The notes under the pieces are model-generated. The model worked only from the letters and a program-made list of their open reading frames with translations, made no database searches and was not told the DNA's origin. Below, in pieces: positions 26,949 through 35,560 of a stretch of DNA of 64,000 nt. This stretch comes from Novosphingobium sp. SG751A (GTDB taxonomy: Bacteria; Pseudomonadota; Alphaproteobacteria; Sphingomonadales; Sphingomonadaceae): contig NZ_JABGCB010000020.1 in the NCBI RefSeq assembly GCF_013149295.1, positions 1 through 64,000 of the forward strand, given 5' to 3'. The position numbers were made by a program, and so were the translations under genes. Position 1 is the stretch's first letter. Each line of letters opens with the position of its first letter.

Positions 26949-28169
26949 ATGGCCAGTAAGCCGACGGTGCCCGATCACGTCCCCGCCCATTGCGTAGGGG
27001 CCTTCAACCTTTACAAATCGCCCGAAATGCGCCCCACCCCGTTTGGCGACCCCTTTGCAGCGGTGGCCAAATTGCTGGATGGGCCATCGGTGTTCTACGC
27101 CCCCGAAACCACCCGCGACGGACAGGGCGCATGGATCGTCACCACGGCGGAGGAACAGCGCAACGTCCTTCAGGACGGCGCCAGCTTCTCCTCCTATCGC
27201 CGCATCTTCTCCTCGGCCATTGGCGAGGACTGGCCGGTGATCCCGCTCGAACTCGATCCGCCCGAACATGGCAAATATCGCTCGATGCTCAACCCGCTGC
27301 TCTCCCCCAAGCGGGTGGCGGCGCTGGAGCCTTTCGTCACGGCCAAGGCGGTCGAGTTGATAGAGGGCCTCAAGGCGCGCGGCGCATCGGCCGAAATCAT
27401 GACCGAATTCGCCTTCCCGCTGGCGGTCAGCGTGTTTCTCGCCTTCCTTGGCATTCCCGATGACCGGCTGATGGAATTTGTCGGCTGGGCCAATGAATTG
27501 CTGCATATGGGGCCGGCCGAACGCACCGCCGCCGCGCATAAGGTGCTGAACTTCCTTGAAAGCATGATCGCCCAGCGCAAGGCGCAGCCTGCCGACGATT
27601 TCATGACCTTTCTGGTGAAGGCGCAGGTCGAAGGGCGACCCCTTACCGATCAGGAAATCCGCTCGATCGCCGTGCTGCTGTTCATCGGCGGGCTGGATAC
27701 GGTGGCGACCGCCATTGGCCTCGACCTCTATTTCCTCGCCCGCAACCCCGACCGCCAGCAGGAATTGCGCGACAATCCCGCCATCATGCCCAGCGCGGTC
27801 GAGGAAATGCTGCGCGCCTTCCCCAGCGTCACCCCGATCCGCACTGCCACGCGCGACATGGATCTGGGCGGATGCCCGATCAGGAAAGGCGATCTCGTCT
27901 CCTGCCCCTCGATGGCGTCAAGCCGCGATCCGGCCGAATTTCCCGATCCCAACACCATCGATTTCAACCGCGAGGACAATCGCCACACCGCCTTTTCCTA
28001 TGGTCCGCACCGCTGTCTTGGCTCGCATCTGGCGCGGCGCGAAATCATCATCGCGCTCAACGAATGGTTCGCCCGCATACCCCCCTTCCGCATCAAGGAA
28101 GGCACCGCGCCCGTCACTTTCGGCGGCTTTGTCTTTGGCGTGGAAAATCTGGTGCTCGACTGGAGTTAA
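26949..28169 (+). CDS. Cytochrome P450 (bacterial class I)
   Basis: The soluble protein has 406 residues. GGAGG at 26938-26942 abuts an ATG (26943), so the in-frame ATG at 26949 is the better start. Landmarks are the I-helix FIGGLDTVATAIG (about 246-257, with GGLDT replacing the common AGxDT), ExxR at 286-289 and the heme-binding FSYGPHRCLGSH with Cys 356. It is followed by two ferredoxin genes with stop/start overlaps, so it is a three-component-type hydroxylase lacking its reductase in this window. Size and motifs resemble terpene- or hydrocarbon-hydroxylating CYPs. The substrate is not determinable from sequence. Confidence 0.92.
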   Translation: MASKPTVPDHVPAHCVGAFNLYKSPEMRPTPFGDPFAAVAKLLDGPSVFYAPETTRDGQGAWIVTTAEEQRNVLQDGASFSSYRRIFSSAIGEDWPVIPLELDPPEHGKYRSMLNPLLSPKRVAALEPFVTAKAVELIEGLKARGASAEIMTEFAFPLAVSVFLAFLGIPDDRLMEFVGWANELLHMGPAERTAAAHKVLNFLESMIAQRKAQPADDFMTFLVKAQVEGRPLTDQEIRSIAVLLFIGGLDTVATAIGLDLYFLARNPDRQQELRDNPAIMPSAVEEMLRAFPSVTPIRTATRDMDLGGCPIRKGDLVSCPSMASSRDPAEFPDPNTIDFNREDNRHTAFSYGPHRCLGSHLARREIIIALNEWFARIPPFRIKEGTAPVTFGGFVFGVENLVLDWS

Positions 28170-28369
28170 TGGTGATGATTATCAAGGTTGATCGCGAGAA
28201 ATGCGCAGGACACGCGCGCTGCTGGGCGCTGGCGCCCGAATTGTTCGAACTGGATGACGAAGGCTATGTCCTGCCCCGCGATATTATCGTGCCGGCCGGA
28301 CAGGAAGCGCTGGCGGGACGCGCCACCCGCGCCTGCCCCGAACGCGCGCTGAGCATCGGAGAGGATTGA
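28169..28369 (+). CDS. Small [3Fe-4S]-type ferredoxin with CxxHxxC motif
   Basis: The protein has 66 residues, with cysteines at 12, 18 and 56 in the arrangement CAGHARC ... ACPERAL. The usual second cysteine is replaced by His 15 (CxxHxxC), which fits the single-cluster ferredoxins that serve P450s in actinobacteria and some proteobacteria. The ATG overlaps the P450 stop (TAATG). A later in-frame ATG (28175) is possible. It should carry one electron at a time to the P450. It overlaps the next ferredoxin start by one base (TGATG). Confidence 0.88.
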   Translation: MVMIIKVDREKCAGHARCWALAPELFELDDEGYVLPRDIIVPAGQEALAGRATRACPERALSIGED

Positions 28370-28692
28370 TGGCGAAAATCAACTATCGCCTTGCCGATGG
28401 CACCGACCAGATCGTCGATGTCCCCGCAGGCTGGAGCCTGATGGAGGGCGCGGTCAAGAAGGGCCTGCGCGGCATTCTGGCCGATTGCGGCGGGGCTTGC
28501 AGTTGCGCGACCTGTCAGGTGGTGATCCCCGATGACTGGATCGCCCGCCTGACGCCCGCCAGCGAGGAAGAGGAGGCGATGATGGAATTCGCCGCCGATC
28601 CTCAGGCCGGCAGCCGCCTCTCGTGCCAGATCCCGGTCAGCGAGGCGATGGATGGAATGACCGTGCAACTGCCCAAGACCCAACTGATCTGA
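28369..28692 (+). CDS. Adrenodoxin/putidaredoxin-type [2Fe-2S] ferredoxin
   Basis: The protein has 107 residues. Cys 40, 46, 49 and 86 give the C-x5-C-x2-C ... C pattern (DCGGACSCATCQVV and SRLSCQIPV); Cys 44 is extra. This is the classic partner of class I P450s such as P450cam. The ATG at 28369 has GGAGAGG at a good distance. A second ferredoxin of a different cluster type in the same operon as one P450 is notable. No ferredoxin reductase gene is visible in the window. Confidence 0.92.
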   Translation: MAKINYRLADGTDQIVDVPAGWSLMEGAVKKGLRGILADCGGACSCATCQVVIPDDWIARLTPASEEEEAMMEFAADPQAGSRLSCQIPVSEAMDGMTVQLPKTQLI

Positions 28693-28733
28693 GCCGACCC
28701 GCGCCATAAGCGGGACGCAAGGGAGAGAGCATC

Positions 28734-29946
28734 ATGAAACTGCTGCAACCGATCCGCCTCGGGCGGGTCGAGGTGAAGAATCGCGTCGTGCAGACGGCCC
28801 ATTCGGCCTTTGTGGATTTCTGGCAGAAGGGCAATGATGGAGCGCGCTACATCGCCTATGTCGAGCGCCGGGCGCGCGGGGGCTGCGGGTTGCTGATCCT
28901 GACCGCGATGCATGTGCATGCCTCCAGCCAGAAGGAGATGCATTTCGTCTATGACGCGGCCGATATGGCGCCCAAATATCGCGAACTTTCGGATCGCGCC
29001 CATGCCCATGGCGCGCGACTGGTCCAGCAATTGTTCCACTATGGCGCCACCGGAAAATCCGAGGCGCGCGATGATATGCACCCGCTCTGGGGCATGTCGG
29101 CGCTCACCTCCTCTCAGGGCGAAACCGCCCATGCGATGAGCGAGGAGGAGATCGAGGAGATCATCGAGAGCTTTGCCGCCGCCGCGCGCATCGCCTGCGA
29201 AAACGGCGTCGATGGCGTCGAACTGCATGGCACGCATGGCTATCTGATCCAGCAAAGCTTCAGCCCATGGGGCAACCAGCGCACCGACCGCTGGGGCGAG
29301 CCCCTGGCTTTCCTGACCGCCGTGATCCATCGCGTGCGCGCGGCCATCGGGCCGGACAAGATTTTGGGTCTGCGCATATCCGCCGATGACTTCCTGTCGG
29401 GTGCGGGCGGTCTGGGGCCGGATGGGTTGCGCGATGTGGCGGCGGGCGCGGTGGCGACAGGCCATCTCGATTATCTCAACCATTCCGAGGGCGCTGGCGG
29501 CGCGCATTATGTCCGCGCCATCGGCAGCTATCGTTATAAAATGGGCGAATGGCTGCCCTATACGCGTGGCCTCAAAGAGGCGATCAGCGGCGCGATCCCC
29601 GTGATCGGCGTGGGCAAGATCCCCACCCATGATCTGGCCGAACAGGCGCTGAAGGCGGGCGATTGCGATCTGGTCGGCATGACCCGCGCTGGGTGTCGAA
29701 CTGGTGGCGCAATCCTTGCTGGTGCGGGTGGAGGATGGCGAGGCGGTGATCCGCCATGCATTCTCGGGCGCGGAGCGGCGCGAGGGGCTTGACCTGATCG
29801 TCGCGGGCGTGGCCCCTTCGCCGCAAACCGGGCTGATCGAGGCATTAGGCGGGCGATACAGGGTGATGAGCGCAGGCTACATGGTGGCCCCGCGATCCGC
29901 GCTGGAGGCGTTTCGCGAAGGAGATCGCTGCGGACGGACCATTTAA
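28734..29946 (+). pseudogene. Internally deleted Old-Yellow-Enzyme / 2,4-dienoyl-CoA-reductase-type gene
   Basis: The first about 320 codons encode an intact FMN-type TIM barrel: LGRVEVKNRVVQTAHSAFV, GVELHGTHGYLIQQSFSP, NQRTDRWGE and PVIGVGKIPTHDLAEQAL, ending at DLVGMTRA. Family members of this type are about 650 residues and continue into a [4Fe-4S] motif and an FAD/NAD(P) domain. Here, at about 29690, that part is missing. In another frame the sequence resumes as GVELVAQSLLVRVEDGE, then LIVAGVAPSPQTGLIEALG and MVAPRSALEAFREGDRCG, the expected last 80 or so residues. About 250 codons appear lost, with a frame change. A solo truncated barrel may still be expressed (stop at 29792). Confidence 0.75.
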
Positions 29947-29960
29947 GTCATTCGACTTAA
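29943..29960. other. Short hairpin at the end of the broken gene
   Basis: TTAAGTC and GACTTAA (7-base stem, 4-base loop) overlap the TAA stop of the residual frame and are followed by TTTATATT. A weak terminator or operator in front of the sulfatase gene. Confidence 0.4.
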
Positions 29961-30039
29961 TTTATATTGACGTGCAGATTTGAACCGGCATAGTCGCTCC
30001 CGAAACCGGCGCATCAGACTCCGGTTCGGGAGAATACCG

Positions 30040-32328
30040 ATGCGTAGTGCAAGCCTGAAATCCGCCCTGCTGGCCGTGTCGGTTCTGGTGCCGGTCTGCG
30101 CTCTGGCGCAAACCCCTACCTATGGCATCTCGGCGGCGGAATCCTCGCCCCCCGTCTGGCCGCAACCGGTGCGCGCGGCCAAATCCGCGCCCAATATCCT
30201 GCTGATCATGACCGATGACGTTGGCTTTGGCGCCTCGTCCGCCTTTGGCGGCCCGATCCCCACCGCCACGTTCGACGCTCTGGCGCGCGAGGGGCTGCGC
30301 TATAACCGCTTTCACACCACCGCCATCTGCTCGCCCACCCGCGCATCCTTGCTGACCGGGCGCAATCCGCAGGCCGTGGGCATGGGCTATGTCGCCAATT
30401 GGGCCACCGGCTATGAAGGCTATAACAGCGTGATCCCCAAGAGCGCCGCCGCCCTGCCCGCGCTGCTGCGCGCCGGGGGCTATTCCACCGCCATGTTCGG
30501 CAAATCGCATATCACGCCCGAATGGGAAATGAGCGCATCCGGCCCCTTCGACCGCTGGCCCACGGGGCTGGGGTTTGACTATTTCTACGGTTTTCTGGGC
30601 GCGGATTCTTCGGGGTTCGAACCCTCGCTGGTGGAAAACACCCGCCCCGCCCATCCCGATGTCGCCCGGCCCGGATACCATCTGGAAAGCGATCTGGCCG
30701 ATCACGCCATCGCCTGGATCGCCGAGCAAAAGGCCAATACCCTCGACCGCCCCTTCTTTGCCTATTACGCCACCGGTGCGGCCCATGCGCCCAACCATGC
30801 GCCCGCCACATGGCTGGCCAAATTCAAGGGCCGCTTCGACAAAGGCTGGGACGCGCTGCGCGATGAGATCTTTGCCCAAGAAAAGGCGCTGGGCACCATT
30901 CCCGCCGACACGCAGGCCCCACCCCGCCCCGCCACATTGCCCGCTTGGCACAGCCTGACGCCCGACCAACAGCGCCTCTATGCCCGCTATATGGAGGCCT
31001 ATGCCGCCTCGCTGGCCTATGCCGACGATCAGGTGGGTCGCGTGATCCAGAGCCTGAAGGACAGCGGCACCTATGACAACACGCTGATCATCTATATTCA
31101 GGGCGACAATGGCGCCAGCGCCGAGGGCAGTTTCGACGGCAAGCTCTACGAGCAGTCGCCCCTGTCCGGCGTGAAGGAGGATCTGGCCCGCTCCATCGCG
31201 CATATTGGCGATATTGGCGGGCGCAACGCCTATAATCTCTATCCCGGCGGCTGGGGCTGGGCGCTCAATGCGCCGTTTCAGTGGTCAAAGCGCTATGGCT
31301 CGCATTTCGGCGGCCTGCGCAACGGGATGGTCGTTTCATGGCCGCATCATATTGCCGATGCGGGCGCGATCCGCTCGCAATTTCTGCATGTCAGCGACAT
31401 CATGCCGACGCTGCTCGACGTGGCCGGGGTCGCGGCGCCCGATGTGTTCAACGGCACGCCCCAACAGCCGATCACCGGCATCAGCGCGCGCTATACGCTC
31501 GATCAACCCGCCGCTCCTTCGCGCCGCACCATGCAGGTCTTTGCCATGGCCGAAAACCTCAGCCTCTATAAGGACGGCTGGGTGGCCGCGACCAAGCCGA
31601 TGGTCACGCCTTGGGAGCGCACGCCCCCGCCCCGCGTGGCGGTCGAGAACCGCCAATGGGAACTCTACAATATCGAGGCGGATTTCAGCGAGGCCCACGA
31701 TCTTGCCAGCGCCGAACCCGTCCGTCTGGAGCGGATGAAGGCGCAATTCTGGGCCGAGGCGGCGCGGACCAGGATCCTGCCGATTCACAGCCCCGATGGC
31801 GGGCAAAAGGGCCGCCCCGACCCCAGCGCAGGTCGCACCACCTTCACCTATACGATGCCGATCACCGACATTGCCGAAAGCGCCGCCCCGCCCACCGTCG
31901 GCCATTCCTTCACCATCAGCGCGGAGCTGACCTCTGGAAATGGCGTGATCGCCGCCCAAGGCGGGCGCTTTGGCGGATACAGCCTTTATCTCGACCATGG
32001 CCGCCCGGTGCTCACCTATAATCTGACCCCGGCCAACATGACCCGCATCGCCGCGACCAAGAGCATCGGCGCGGGCGCGCATCGGCTGGAAATGCGCTTT
32101 GCCCTCGACAAGGAGGCGCCGACCAGCGCCGGCACGGTCACGCTGCTGCTCGACGGCGCGCCGGTGGGCGGCGGGCGTATCTCCCGCACCTTTGCGCAGG
32201 TCATTTCGCATACCGAAAGTTTCGACATAGGGCAGGACACGATCTCGCCGGTCGATCCGACCTATACCGTGGCGAACAGCCGCTTTACCGGAACCCTGCG
32301 CGCGGTGACGGTGAAGATCGGGGGCTAA
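30040..32328 (+). CDS. Secreted type I arylsulfatase
   Basis: The product is 762 residues. GGGAGA precedes the ATG at 30040, and the signal peptide ends near CALAQT. The metal ligands MTDDVGFG (Asp 59, 60) and the formylglycine signature Cys 97-Ser-Pro-Thr-Arg 101 followed by ASLLTGR are intact. The protein is longer than the roughly 530-residue Pseudomonas AtsA type and has a C-terminal beta-rich domain from about residue 600. It hydrolyses sulfate esters in the periplasm. In a P450/CoA degradation island it may desulfate the growth substrate or scavenge sulfate. The formylglycine-generating enzyme is not in the window. Confidence 0.9.
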   Translation: MRSASLKSALLAVSVLVPVCALAQTPTYGISAAESSPPVWPQPVRAAKSAPNILLIMTDDVGFGASSAFGGPIPTATFDALAREGLRYNRFHTTAICSPTRASLLTGRNPQAVGMGYVANWATGYEGYNSVIPKSAAALPALLRAGGYSTAMFGKSHITPEWEMSASGPFDRWPTGLGFDYFYGFLGADSSGFEPSLVENTRPAHPDVARPGYHLESDLADHAIAWIAEQKANTLDRPFFAYYATGAAHAPNHAPATWLAKFKGRFDKGWDALRDEIFAQEKALGTIPADTQAPPRPATLPAWHSLTPDQQRLYARYMEAYAASLAYADDQVGRVIQSLKDSGTYDNTLIIYIQGDNGASAEGSFDGKLYEQSPLSGVKEDLARSIAHIGDIGGRNAYNLYPGGWGWALNAPFQWSKRYGSHFGGLRNGMVVSWPHHIADAGAIRSQFLHVSDIMPTLLDVAGVAAPDVFNGTPQQPITGISARYTLDQPAAPSRRTMQVFAMAENLSLYKDGWVAATKPMVTPWERTPPPRVAVENRQWELYNIEADFSEAHDLASAEPVRLERMKAQFWAEAARTRILPIHSPDGGQKGRPDPSAGRTTFTYTMPITDIAESAAPPTVGHSFTISAELTSGNGVIAAQGGRFGGYSLYLDHGRPVLTYNLTPANMTRIAATKSIGAGAHRLEMRFALDKEAPTSAGTVTLLLDGAPVGGGRISRTFAQVISHTESFDIGQDTISPVDPTYTVANSRFTGTLRAVTVKIGG

Positions 32329-32993
32329 AGAGCCAGCATATCGACAAAGAGCAAAGGCCCCGGCCCGCCCGCGCTCTGACAAAGTGCGGCATGAGCGCTG
32401 CGCAGCGCATCCTCCAGCAGGGCCGCTCCGCCCAACTGCCGCTCGACATGATCGTGGCGCAGCAAGGCATTGAGGAACAGCATCAGCGCCAACATACTGC
32501 GCGAGCGGATGAAGGCGGGGGACAGATCGCCCAAAGTCGCCGCGATCAGTTCGACCACCCGCCTTTGCGCCGGAGCCACCCCGCCCGCGCCCACCGCAGC
32601 ATCGGCATCGGGCGCGCGCCAGTGGCGCATCACATAATGCACCAGAAACCCGGCATAGGGATGGCTGCCATCCTCATCTTTCAGCGCAAGATGCGGCAGA
32701 CACAGGATTTGCAGCAAGGTCAACGAGTCGCCCAGCAACCCTTCCGCCCCGGCCCGCGCCAGCATCGCCTCCCGCATCGCCTCCATATCGCCCACGCGGC
32801 AGACATGGATCGCGGCCATCAGCCCCTCACGCGATCCGAAGTGATATTGCACGGCATTGTTGTTGCGCGATCCGGCCTCCTGCGCAATCTCGCGCAAGGA
32901 CACGCCCTCGCATCCGCGCTGGGCAAACAGCCGCTCGGCGGTCAGCAGCAGATGGCGCTTGACCGGATTAAACAGGGGGGCAGGATCAGCCAT
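32325..32993 (-). CDS. TetR-family regulator next to the aldehyde dehydrogenase gene
   Basis: The product is 222 residues, start ATG 32993 after GAGAGG. The HTH is GCEGVSLREIAQEAG followed by NNNAVQYHFGSREGLMAAI. The recognition helix (NxAVxYHFGS) closely matches that of the TetR at 61524-62240, which suggests related operators. It is divergent from the aldehyde dehydrogenase gene; the gap contains a TGCA-type dyad at 33087-33100. Its 3' end overlaps the sulfatase stop by 4 bases. Confidence 0.85.
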   Translation of the reverse strand: MADPAPLFNPVKRHLLLTAERLFAQRGCEGVSLREIAQEAGSRNNNAVQYHFGSREGLMAAIHVCRVGDMEAMREAMLARAGAEGLLGDSLTLLQILCLPHLALKDEDGSHPYAGFLVHYVMRHWRAPDADAAVGAGGVAPAQRRVVELIAATLGDLSPAFIRSRSMLALMLFLNALLRHDHVERQLGGAALLEDALRSAHAALCQSAGGPGPLLFVDMLAL

Positions 32994-33086
32994 GGTTCCT
33001 CTCTTATGCGCCCTGCCATGCCATAGGGCGCGGCAGGGCGCAAACCGGGTGACCGCTTTGCGGGGCGTTTTATTATTGACCTCATG

Positions 33087-33100
33087 TGCAGAAATGTGCC
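33087..33100. promoter_or_regulatory. TGCA-N6-TGCC dyad
   Basis: TGCAGAAATGTGCC lies 34 bases before the aldehyde dehydrogenase start and within the gap to the divergent TetR gene. It is one member of a recurring TGCA-N6-TGCA-like motif in this half of the window (see findings). Confidence 0.4.
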
Positions 33101-33134
33101 TATGATCGGGCAAAGAGCCAAGAGGATGCCAGAT

Positions 33135-34628
33135 ATGACCGACTATAGCAGCGTCAGCGCTTTCCGCCCCGCGTGGCTGGGCGACGGGCGCAAAAAACTG
33201 CTGATCAATGGCGAGGCGGTGGACGCGCTTTCGGGCGAGACGTTCAACAGCATCAGCGCCTCTACCGGCGAATTGGTGGCGCAGCTTGCGCTGGCCGGAG
33301 AGGAAGATGTGGACCGCGCTGTGCGCGCCGCCCGCGCCGCCTTTGAAGGGCCGTGGAGCCGGTTCAAACCCGCCGAGCGGCAGGCTGTGATCCTCAGGCT
33401 GGCCGAGCTGGTCGACGCCGAATGCGATGATCTGGCGATGCTCGATACGCTGGAAATGGGCCGCCCAATCACCGCATCGCGCGGGCTTAGGGGCATGTTG
33501 AAGCGTTCGCTGCACCATTTCGCGGGCACAGCCACGGCGATCTATGGCCAGACTTTGGGCAATTCCTTCCCGGTCGATCTGCTGTCCTATACTCTGCGTG
33601 AACCCATCGGCGTGGTTGGCGCGATCATCCCGTGGAATGGGCCGCTTTTCAGCGCCGCGTGGAAGATCGGGCCGGTGCTGGCCACAGGCTGCACCATCGT
33701 GCTCAAGCCCGCCGAGGATGCGGGGCTTTCGGCGCTGCGCTTTGCGGAACTCTGCCATGAAGCGGGCGTGCCGCCGGGCGTGGTCAATGTGGTGACGGGC
33801 GCAGGGGCCACCGGGGCGGCGCTCTCGGCCCATCCCGATGTGGACAAGGTTGCCTTTACCGGCTCAGGCCCCACCGGCGCGCGGATTGTCGAAGCCTCGG
33901 CGCGCACGTTCAAAAAGGTGACAATGGAACTGGGCGGCAAATCGCCCAATATCGTCTTTGCCGACGCCAATCTGGACGCGGCCATCCCCGCCTCGGCCAT
34001 GGGTGTGTTCAACAACAGCGGACAGGTCTGCGCGGCGGGCACGCGGATCTATGTCGAGCGCCCGGTCTATGAGGAATTCGTCGGCCGCTTTGCCGCTTTC
34101 GCCGACGGGCTGAAAGTCGGCCTCAGCCTTGATCCGGCCACACAGATCGGCCCCATCGTGTCGGGCAAGCAGTTTAATCGCGTTTCCGATTACCTCGCAC
34201 TGGGCTCGCAGCAGGGTGCAAGGCTGATTACCGGCGGCGGGCGCGTCACGGCGGGCGGGCTGGATCGGGGCTATTGGGTGGCCCCCACGGTCTTTGCCGA
34301 TGTGCGCGACGATATGCGGATTGCGTGTGAGGAAATCTTCGGCCCCGTCGCCTCGATCATGCCTTTCGACACATTCGACGAGGTGATCGCGCGGGCCAAC
34401 GCCACGCGTTTTGGCCTTGCCGGCGGGGTGTGGACCAAGGACATCGACAAGGCCATGTCGGCGGTCAGGCGCATCCGGGCTGGCTCTGTCTGGGTCAACC
34501 ACTATTTCGCGATGGACCCTGCGGTGCCCTTCGGCGGCTACAAGATGAGCGGATTTGGCCGTGAGGGCGGCCATGAGCATATTGACGCCTATCTGCAGAC
34601 CAAGGGCGTGTGGATCAAGACCAACTGA
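33135..34628 (+). CDS. NAD(P)-dependent aldehyde dehydrogenase
   Basis: The product is 497 residues. AAGAGG abuts an ATG at 33126; the in-frame ATG at 33135 is at normal distance. It has the full ALDH set: IIPWNGPLFSAAWKIGPVL, FTGSGPTGARI, Glu 265 in TMELGGKSPN, nucleophile Cys 299 in NNSGQVCAAG and EEIFGPVASIMPF. It resembles the phenylacetaldehyde/betaine-aldehyde-type broad family. In this island it probably oxidises an aldehyde formed after P450 hydroxylation to the acid used for CoA activation. The substrate is inferred only from context. Confidence 0.88.
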   Translation: MTDYSSVSAFRPAWLGDGRKKLLINGEAVDALSGETFNSISASTGELVAQLALAGEEDVDRAVRAARAAFEGPWSRFKPAERQAVILRLAELVDAECDDLAMLDTLEMGRPITASRGLRGMLKRSLHHFAGTATAIYGQTLGNSFPVDLLSYTLREPIGVVGAIIPWNGPLFSAAWKIGPVLATGCTIVLKPAEDAGLSALRFAELCHEAGVPPGVVNVVTGAGATGAALSAHPDVDKVAFTGSGPTGARIVEASARTFKKVTMELGGKSPNIVFADANLDAAIPASAMGVFNNSGQVCAAGTRIYVERPVYEEFVGRFAAFADGLKVGLSLDPATQIGPIVSGKQFNRVSDYLALGSQQGARLITGGGRVTAGGLDRGYWVAPTVFADVRDDMRIACEEIFGPVASIMPFDTFDEVIARANATRFGLAGGVWTKDIDKAMSAVRRIRAGSVWVNHYFAMDPAVPFGGYKMSGFGREGGHEHIDAYLQTKGVWIKTN

Positions 34629-34644
34629 ATTACGGGCCAAATAA

Positions 34645-35475
34645 TCAGGGGCGGGCCAGAGCCTTTCTGGCCCGTTCCGCCACGGGCAGGTCGATCATCC
34701 GCCCGTCAAGCGTAACCACCGACAGGCCCCGCGCCCGCGCCTCCTCCCAAGCCGCCCAGATCCGCTCCGCCTCCTCGCGCGCGGCGGGGGAGAGGCCAAA
34801 GATGTCATTGGCCACCGCCACCTGCTTGGGGTGGATACAGATCGCGCCGTTGACGCCGTAAGCCGCTGCCTCACCCGCAATGGCGCGATAGGCCTCCTCC
34901 TCGCGGAAACGCGCGATGGAGAAAGGCACCGCCAGCGCCATCAGGCCGCCGCCCGCCGCCGCCAAAGCCAATTGCCGCGCGGGCAGGTCCAGCACCGCGC
35001 TCGATGGCTCCACCCCCACCGCCAGAGAGAAATCCTCGGTGCCCAGCGCCAAGCCCGCCACGCAGGGCAGATCGGCGATGGCCTGCGCCTGCGCCACGCC
35101 GCGCGGGCTTTCGATCAGGGCGATGACCGGTAAAGGCGCCCCGCGCAATTCGGCTACCATTGCCGCGATCACCGACAGATCATGCGGACATTCCACCTTG
35201 GGCACCATAATCGCATCGGCCCCCGCGCCCACCGCCGCGCGCAGATCCTCGACCGCCATCATCCACGCCCCGTTGATCCGCACGCAGGCCGCCACGCCCT
35301 GCGCCCGCACATCGCCCACCGCGCCCGCCAAAGCCGCCCGGGCGGAGGGCTTGGCGCCGTACGCCACCGCATCCTCAAGGTCGAGTATCACCGCATCGGC
35401 CCCCGCCCGCGCCGCCTTGGCGCAGCGTTCCGCATTGTCGGCAGGGGCAAACAGCATGGATCGCCAACGCAGCAT
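34645..35475 (-). CDS. HpcH/HpaI-CitE family acyl-CoA lyase (citramalyl-/malyl-CoA lyase type)
   Basis: The product is 276 residues. AAGGA precedes the ATG at 35475. It shows the CitE-family landmarks: RSMLFAPADNAERCAKAARAGADAVILDLEDAVA at the N-terminus, VRING, VPKVE, ALIESPRGVAQAQ, GTEDFSLAVG (metal-site acidic residues) and ICIHPKQV. These enzymes reversibly cleave 3-hydroxyacyl-CoAs such as malyl-CoA or citramalyl-CoA. Because mesaconyl-CoA transferase- and hydratase-like genes are present at 44.5-46.6 kb, citramalyl-CoA to acetyl-CoA plus pyruvate is a reasonable inferred role. Confidence 0.8.
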   Translation of the reverse strand: MLRWRSMLFAPADNAERCAKAARAGADAVILDLEDAVAYGAKPSARAALAGAVGDVRAQGVAACVRINGAWMMAVEDLRAAVGAGADAIMVPKVECPHDLSVIAAMVAELRGAPLPVIALIESPRGVAQAQAIADLPCVAGLALGTEDFSLAVGVEPSSAVLDLPARQLALAAAGGGLMALAVPFSIARFREEEAYRAIAGEAAAYGVNGAICIHPKQVAVANDIFGLSPAAREEAERIWAAWEEARARGLSVVTLDGRMIDLPVAERARKALARP

Positions 35476-35493
35476 CTTGCATCCTTCTTTCGA

Positions 35494-35531
35494 TAAAAAA
35501 TGGCCGCGCCATCCTATGATGAGCGCGGCCA
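35494..35531 (-). terminator. Rho-independent terminator after the second TonB receptor
   Basis: Stem TGGCCGCGC / GCGCGGCCA (35501-35531, 9 base pairs, 13-base loop) followed on the minus strand by a run of six Ts. It lies 30 bases after the receptor stop and only about 20 bases before the start codon of the CitE-type gene. Confidence 0.85.
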
Positions 35532-35560
35532 AGCAATGTTCCCCGGTAAGGAGCAGTCCC

